A DNA stretch of 55,270 nt, taken from NCBI RefSeq assembly GCF_037577855.1, contig NZ_JBAKFX010000023.1, positions 1-55,270 of the forward strand, in the 5' to 3' direction. Under the pieces are notes generated by a model, which was given only the letters and a program-made list of their open reading frames with translations, was not told the origin of the DNA and searched no databases. The translations under genes and the position numbers were made by a program. Shown here one piece after another: positions 50,631 through 55,270 of this stretch. Positions within the stretch are counted from its first letter, which is position 1. Each line of letters opens with the position of its first letter. Origin of the DNA: Dethiothermospora halolimnae. Lineage in GTDB: Bacteria > Bacillota > Clostridia > Tissierellales > VENL01.

Positions 50631-51494
50631 ATGAAAGAGATTTATATAGACAAAGAAGGGGTTAAAGCAAGAATCCATGAGTGGGGAAATACAGAAAACC
50701 CAACAATTATATGTTTACATGGTTTAGGAAGTACAAGTCTAAGTTTTATTGAGTTAGCACAGTTATTGAAAAATGAATATCATATTATTTCAATAAATTT
50801 ACCAGGACATGGGAAGACACCTCAATTTTTAAAAGTAGAAGATTATGAAATGCCTAATATGACTAGATGGGTTAACAAAATTATTTCCGAACTAACAGAA
50901 TGTAGATTCTATTTATTGGCACATTCTTGGGGGGCAGACATTGGCCTTCACTATCTATCTACTTACCCATCAAAAGTCATTAAGACTATGTTATTAGATG
51001 GTGGATATTATTTGAAGACTGAGTTTTATGCTTATCAGACTTCAATATCTGGAAATATAGATTCATTACAAAGGGAAATTGATTATTATCTTAAGGACTT
51101 TGATGAATACTGCTTTGATACTTTGCAAGAGCATATTGATGTGGAAAAGAGTAACTATATTAGATGGTCCTGTTTATTAGAAGAAGCTGCCAAGGATTTA
51201 ATAAGGGTGGAAGAAGGTATGTATAAATATCATGCCAATGGTTTTACTGCAACAGGTGCTATAAAATCAATGTATCTTTATCCACCAAATTCTATTTATG
51301 ACAATCTTCCAAATTCGATTTATTTATTACGAAGTACCCTGCCAGAGTCTATGAATGAGTACAGAGAGAATTTATCTGAAAATTTCAAGAATAATACGGG
51401 TTCTAAGGTAAAGAAGATTGAGGGAGCAGGGCATTTGCTTCATTGGGATAAACCTAATGAAGTAGTAGAGGAAATATTAAATTGGTTTAAGTAA
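50631..51494 (+). CDS. Alpha/beta hydrolase
   Basis: A 287-aa alpha/beta-hydrolase fold enzyme. The oxyanion HG (30-31 in CLHGLGSTSLSF), nucleophile elbow LLAHSWGADIG (S99; first Gly replaced by Ala) and late histidine GAGHLLHWDKP are present, with an acidic residue in LLDGGYY. ATG 50631 is chosen for its GAGGAGGAG site; an upstream in-frame ATG has none. Substrate unknown. It is the first gene after flank copy D, and its 3' end is duplicated at 47528. Confidence 0.8.
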   Translation: MKEIYIDKEGVKARIHEWGNTENPTIICLHGLGSTSLSFIELAQLLKNEYHIISINLPGHGKTPQFLKVEDYEMPNMTRWVNKIISELTECRFYLLAHSWGADIGLHYLSTYPSKVIKTMLLDGGYYLKTEFYAYQTSISGNIDSLQREIDYYLKDFDEYCFDTLQEHIDVEKSNYIRWSCLLEEAAKDLIRVEEGMYKYHANGFTATGAIKSMYLYPPNSIYDNLPNSIYLLRSTLPESMNEYRENLSENFKNNTGSKVKKIEGAGHLLHWDKPNEVVEEILNWFK

Positions 51495-51692
51495 TAATTT
51501 TTATTTTATATAAGAATTATTTTAGCATAAAAGCTTTTTTATTAAAAAATTAGAAGATTTTTATATAGTAACTATTTAAGGGGGTTAGTTTCGGACTTTA
51601 ACTAACAAACATTTCTGATGGGGATGTTTAAAAAATTATGTATAGAGAGAAGGAACAATACTTACAAAGATATAAAATACAGGAGGTGCCAA

Positions 51693-52583
51693 ATGGGGAT
51701 TTTAACAAATTTTAGACTCTCTGTTTTAGAGCGAAAGTTTGGTGTATATGGTATTCATGTTTATCAACATGGAAAGACAATTGCAGAGCATAGATTTAGA
51801 AGCGATGATAGGGAAAACTTATATTCAGCATCTAAAACATTTGTTGGGGTAGCTATTGGAATTGCTGAATCAGAAGGTTTGTTATCGGTTGATGATTTTG
51901 TATTGGATTTTTTCCCAGAGTTCAAATCAATTGCAAGCAAAGACTCAGAGTTAATTAAAGTTGTACATTTACTACAAATGACATCAGGACATTTAAGTGA
52001 GGACTATGAAAAGTATAATGAAATGGACCGTGGAGAGCTATTCTTTACAACAGAGGTTGTAGAAGAACCTGGAAAAAAATTCTTTTATGAAGACTTATGC
52101 AGTTATATGCTAGGAAGAATAATTTATAAAGTAAGTGGAGAGATTTTATTAGAATATTTGAAAACTAGATTATTTGATAAGATGGGAATTATAAATCCCC
52201 AGTGGCATACTTGTGAAAAAGGATATACTGCCTGTTCAGGTGGATTATATTTAAAGACCGAAGAATTTTCTAGAATTGGAGTACTATTACTTAATAAGGG
52301 GATATATCAGAATCATCAGATTATTTCAGCGGATTATGTTGAAAGAATGCACACAAACTGGATAGATACGTCAAATAAATTAGATCCCGAGTCACAACAA
52401 GGATATGGTTATCAAATATGGAAATGTACATTACCAAATAGCTACCGAGCTTCTGGTATGTATGGACAATATTGCATAATATTAGAGGATTATGATGCTG
52501 TGATTACTATTACAGGTCATTATGAGGAATATGGTAATGACATATTAAGAGTCGTATGGAGGGATATTGTACCATATCTCTAA
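51693..52583 (+). CDS. Serine hydrolase, beta-lactamase/penicillin-binding-like family
   Basis: A 296-aa protein of the class C beta-lactamase-like (AmpC/EstB) family: SxxK motif SASK (45-48, preceding TFVGVAIG), FFYEDLCSYMLG as the YxN-like element and a late GYGYQIW. ATG 51693 follows AGGAGG perfectly; an upstream frame lacks a site. No signal peptide, so it is probably a cytoplasmic esterase-type hydrolase rather than a secreted beta-lactamase. Confidence 0.75.
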   Translation: MGILTNFRLSVLERKFGVYGIHVYQHGKTIAEHRFRSDDRENLYSASKTFVGVAIGIAESEGLLSVDDFVLDFFPEFKSIASKDSELIKVVHLLQMTSGHLSEDYEKYNEMDRGELFFTTEVVEEPGKKFFYEDLCSYMLGRIIYKVSGEILLEYLKTRLFDKMGIINPQWHTCEKGYTACSGGLYLKTEEFSRIGVLLLNKGIYQNHQIISADYVERMHTNWIDTSNKLDPESQQGYGYQIWKCTLPNSYRASGMYGQYCIILEDYDAVITITGHYEEYGNDILRVVWRDIVPYL

Positions 52584-52651
52584 AAGCTTGCAGACTGTAA
52601 CAAAATACTAGAACTATGATATTAAAAGATTTAAAGGAAAGGGGAAATAAT

Positions 52652-53050
52652 ATGTCAGAAAATTATTACAAACCATGTAAAGAGTTTGATGAGTGCAATG
52701 AACTGATTGAGAAATATTTCCTGACCAAAGAGTATGAAAAATGCTTTGAAGGTCATCTAAAGTTGGCTGAAAAGGGGTATCCACTGGCCGAATGTCAAGT
52801 TGGATACTTCTATTATGAGGGGATTGGTGTTGATAAGGACTTAGAAAAATCTTTCTATTGGACAGAACGTGCTGCAAAACATGGCGATAGAGATGCTCAG
52901 AATAACCTTGCAGAGTTATTTTATGCTGAAGGCGTTGTTGTAGAAAAAGACACTGAAAAGGTCAAAGAATGGTATAAAAAGGCTGCAATGGATGGACACC
53001 CAGAAGCTTTGGAGAAGTGCCGAGCATTAGGGGTTAAAGTAGATATATAG
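52652..53050 (+). CDS. Sel1-like repeat protein
   Basis: A 132-aa protein with two to three Sel1-type repeats: GYPLAECQVGYFYYEGIGVD, DLEKSFYWTERAAKHGDRDA and TEKVKEWYKKAAMDGHPEAL. These alpha-alpha repeats mediate protein contacts. ATG 52652 follows AAAGGAAAGGGG. No signal peptide. It may have been mobilised with the hydrolase genes before it; no attC-like end is seen after it. Confidence 0.7.
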   Translation: MSENYYKPCKEFDECNELIEKYFLTKEYEKCFEGHLKLAEKGYPLAECQVGYFYYEGIGVDKDLEKSFYWTERAAKHGDRDAQNNLAELFYAEGVVVEKDTEKVKEWYKKAAMDGHPEALEKCRALGVKVDI

Positions 53051-53212
53051 ATTTCATACCAAATTTCCTTTTGAAATTAAATTAGATAACTTACTTGACA
53101 AATACCTCTTAAGACAAACTTACTTAAAATTAAATTCCACTATGATATAATAAAACTAAGACTGTTTTTAAAACACCTATCATGAGGCAATAATATATAA
53201 AGAGGTGAAAAA

Positions 53213-54904
53213 ATGAGAATACCATATGGAATTTCGGATTTTAAAACATTAAGGGAGCAAGGCTATTTGTATGTAGATAAGACAAAATACATAGAGATGC
53301 TAGAGGATTATGATAGTAAGTATATGTTTTTTATAAGACCTAGAAGATTTGGGAAGAGTTTATTTTTATCTACACTTTCCTACTATTATGATATGAATTA
53401 TAGTGATGAGTTTAATGATATATTTAAAGATCTATATATTAGTAAAAATCCTACTGTACTTAAGAATAGTTATTTTATGTTGGAACTTGATTTTTCAGGG
53501 CTTAATACAAGTAATAAAGAGACTTTAGAGTATTCATTTAAAAGTAAGTTAAGAGAAGCAATCATACGTTTTTTATATAAGTATAAACAGTATTTTGACG
53601 ATATAATAAAAGTAGAAAAAGAAATAAAAGAAGTGAATGATGTAGGGGCAATACTAGGGACATTAACAACTGAAATTCAAAAGATAGATAAAAAAATATA
53701 TCTAATAATAGACGAGTACGATCATTTTGCAAATGATATTATAGCCATGGGTGATAGTCACTTTTACAAAGATATAATAAGAGCATCGGGATTTGTAAGG
53801 GATTTTTATGAAACTGTAAAGATAGGAACAAAAAGTGTTATAGACAGAATATTTATAACAGGGATATCCCCTATTATGCTAGATGATCTAACTAGTGGAT
53901 TTAATATAGCTTCAAATACTACAATGGATAGAAATTTAAATGAAATGATGGGATTTACAGATAGGGAAGTTGATGAAACAATATCAAAGTTACAGATACA
54001 GGATGTATCTAAAAATAGAGAAGAATTAAGAAAAAATTATAATGGATATCTATTTAATAAGCACAGCAAAAATAGGATATATAATCCAGATATGGTGCTA
54101 TATTTTTTTAATCAATATAAAACTTTTGGTGAATATCCAGAAGAACTTATAGATGAAAATGTAAAGACCGACTATGGAAGGCTAAATAGGCTAGTTTCCA
54201 ATGAAGAGAATAGAAAAGTGTTGGATGAAATAATAGTAAATGAGGGAATAGTTGCTGATATAGTAACAAGATTTTCCTTTGATAGGATGTATGATGAGGA
54301 TTATTTCGTGTCACTATTATTTTATATGGGGTTACTTACAATAGATAGACAAGAGAGAACAAGATTACTTCTTAAGGTGCCTAACTATGTAGTCAAAACT
54401 ATATTCTGGGAGTATATAGAGAATAGTCTTAAAAAAAATCATAATATAAAACTTGAGACAAAAGCCCTTAGACTTAGTATAGAGGATATGGCATATGATG
54501 GTAATATAAAATCATATATCGATTATATCCATAAAAATGTAATAAAACCATTATCAAATAGGGATTTAATGAACTTTGACGAAAGATATATAAAGGTAAT
54601 ATTATTTGCATATTTAGTAAATAGCAAAGTATATAAACCAATAAGTGAACGGGAAGTGGAAAATGGATATATAGATATTTATTTAGAAAAGGATATAAGA
54701 ATGCCTGAAGTTAATTATGAATGGATAATAGAACTTAAATATATAAAGAAAAGTGAAAGAAATAAGTTAGAAGAAGTAAAGAAAGAAGGATTAAAACAGC
54801 TTAAAGGGTATGTAGATAGTAGGGAGTTTAAGGATAGGGAACATACAAAGCAAGCCCTTATTGTGTTTGTAGGTAAGGATGAGTATGAAGTTGTTGAGAT
54901 TTAG
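53213..54904 (+). CDS. AAA-ATPase-like / PD-(D/E)XK nuclease superfamily protein (copy 2)
   Basis: A 563-aa paralogue of 42469, with the same P-loop RPRRFGKS, Walker B IYLIIDEYDH and C-terminal YIDIYL..EWIIELKYIKK. The first 90 and last 360 residues are almost identical to copy 1, down to the DNA. Residues about 95-200 differ at many positions (for example DFSGLNTSNKETLEYSF against NFSALNTNSKEELEESF). The upstream 70 bp are also shared. The pattern suggests gene conversion of the ends or selection on the central part. Confidence 0.8.
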   Translation: MRIPYGISDFKTLREQGYLYVDKTKYIEMLEDYDSKYMFFIRPRRFGKSLFLSTLSYYYDMNYSDEFNDIFKDLYISKNPTVLKNSYFMLELDFSGLNTSNKETLEYSFKSKLREAIIRFLYKYKQYFDDIIKVEKEIKEVNDVGAILGTLTTEIQKIDKKIYLIIDEYDHFANDIIAMGDSHFYKDIIRASGFVRDFYETVKIGTKSVIDRIFITGISPIMLDDLTSGFNIASNTTMDRNLNEMMGFTDREVDETISKLQIQDVSKNREELRKNYNGYLFNKHSKNRIYNPDMVLYFFNQYKTFGEYPEELIDENVKTDYGRLNRLVSNEENRKVLDEIIVNEGIVADIVTRFSFDRMYDEDYFVSLLFYMGLLTIDRQERTRLLLKVPNYVVKTIFWEYIENSLKKNHNIKLETKALRLSIEDMAYDGNIKSYIDYIHKNVIKPLSNRDLMNFDERYIKVILFAYLVNSKVYKPISEREVENGYIDIYLEKDIRMPEVNYEWIIELKYIKKSERNKLEEVKKEGLKQLKGYVDSREFKDREHTKQALIVFVGKDEYEVVEI

Positions 54905-54962
54905 AAGGGACTTCAGGCTTTGGAACCATGTAGACCAGAGGAAAGATGATAGATAAAAGAAT

Positions 54963-55000
54963 GAAAAAAACTACCCAAAAAAATAAAAGGGTAGTTTTTT
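54963..55000 (+). terminator. Terminator of AAA/PD-(D/E)XK copy 2
   Basis: AAAACTACCC pairs with GGGTAGTTTT followed by T residues. The bases from 55001 to 55261 hold no recognisable gene. Confidence 0.75.
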
Positions 55001-55261
55001 GATGCTTTAAAATTCGTATTAGTTATAGTAAAAAATTAACAGTCTAATAACCAATAACTAGTAGTTGATCAATTATAATTTTAGATAAAATTCATCAGTA
55101 ATGGATAAAAATTAGATGTTAAAGCTTATACACCAATTATAGAATCAGGGCTATCGCATGAAAAATAATTATTAAAATGAAATGGAAAAAATCTCAAAAA
55201 GGAATTTTAGATTTTATGTCGAATCTTTAAAATATACAAATAAAATACGAGGAGAGCAGAC

Positions 55262-55270
55262 ATGAAATTT
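55262..55270 (+). CDS. Start of a further gene, cut by the window end
   Basis: ATGAAATTT at the edge is preceded by GAGGAGAG at a good ribosome-site distance. Only three codons are visible. Confidence 0.35.

Overview
The window is AT-rich, densely packed DNA from an anaerobic, low-GC Firmicute, most likely an amino-acid-fermenting member of the Clostridia/Tissierellia. Grounds: strong AGGAGG-type ribosome sites with frequent TTG/GTG starts, T-box leaders, a four-subunit 2-oxoacid:ferredoxin oxidoreductase, a two-subunit (PA/PB) glycine decarboxylase, and AGCS and Ugp-type transporters. No rRNA, tRNA or CRISPR array was seen.

The left part (1-31.6 kb) is metabolic. It holds an ABC-F ribosome-protection-type ATPase behind an attenuator with a leader peptide. 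A Ugp-like ABC transporter (ATPase, two permeases, lipoprotein) follows, then a TudS-related protein and a lipoprotein. Next are a porCDAB-like operon ending in a GntR regulator, with a palindromic operator in its promoter, and msrA. A small island (13.2-15 kb) carries a methyltransferase and a DUF4365 protein. On the minus strand a gcvT-gcvH-gcvPA-gcvPB operon ends in a small gene with an in-frame TGA (selenoprotein candidate or nonsense allele). Upstream of it is a 2.27-kb tandem duplication of [T-box + argS]. Then come a baeRF-type protein, a divergent GntR/ddaH pair and an AGCS symporter.

The right part (31.6-55.3 kb) is accessory DNA and the most interesting stretch. A tyrosine recombinase (31835-32920) with an unusual N-terminal domain is followed by a structured, attI-like segment. 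After that comes a run of small, mostly unrelated genes separated by 60-120-nt hairpins. These hairpins carry the hallmarks of integron attC sites: a left end containing TAACA and a right end ACGTTA; the first two read GTCTAAC...GTTAGAC and GTCTAAC...GTTACAC. The recombinase lacks the extra segment typical of IntI, so this looks like an integron-like cassette array in a clostridial background run by a non-canonical recombinase. Cassette contents include a HEPN-domain protein, two copies of a two-gene module (an 82-88-aa protein plus a single-domain retropepsin-like protease), a reductase-like protein, and several unrecognised or decayed genes. Farther right the array is interrupted and duplicated. 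Two nearly identical AAA/PD-(D/E)XK genes bracket about 9 kb that contains two related CPBP proteases, a remnant of the recombinase with its downstream flank, and gene fragments (5'-exonuclease, GNAT, hydrolase).

Dispersed intergenic repeats run through the window: a palindrome with core CCTGAATATATTCAGG whose arms covary, 27-bp tandem repeats ending in a GGGGATTCGTAATCCCC hairpin, and a 47-nt flank that recurs four times, once directly after the recombinase. All functional calls rest on reading motifs by eye; no database search was run.
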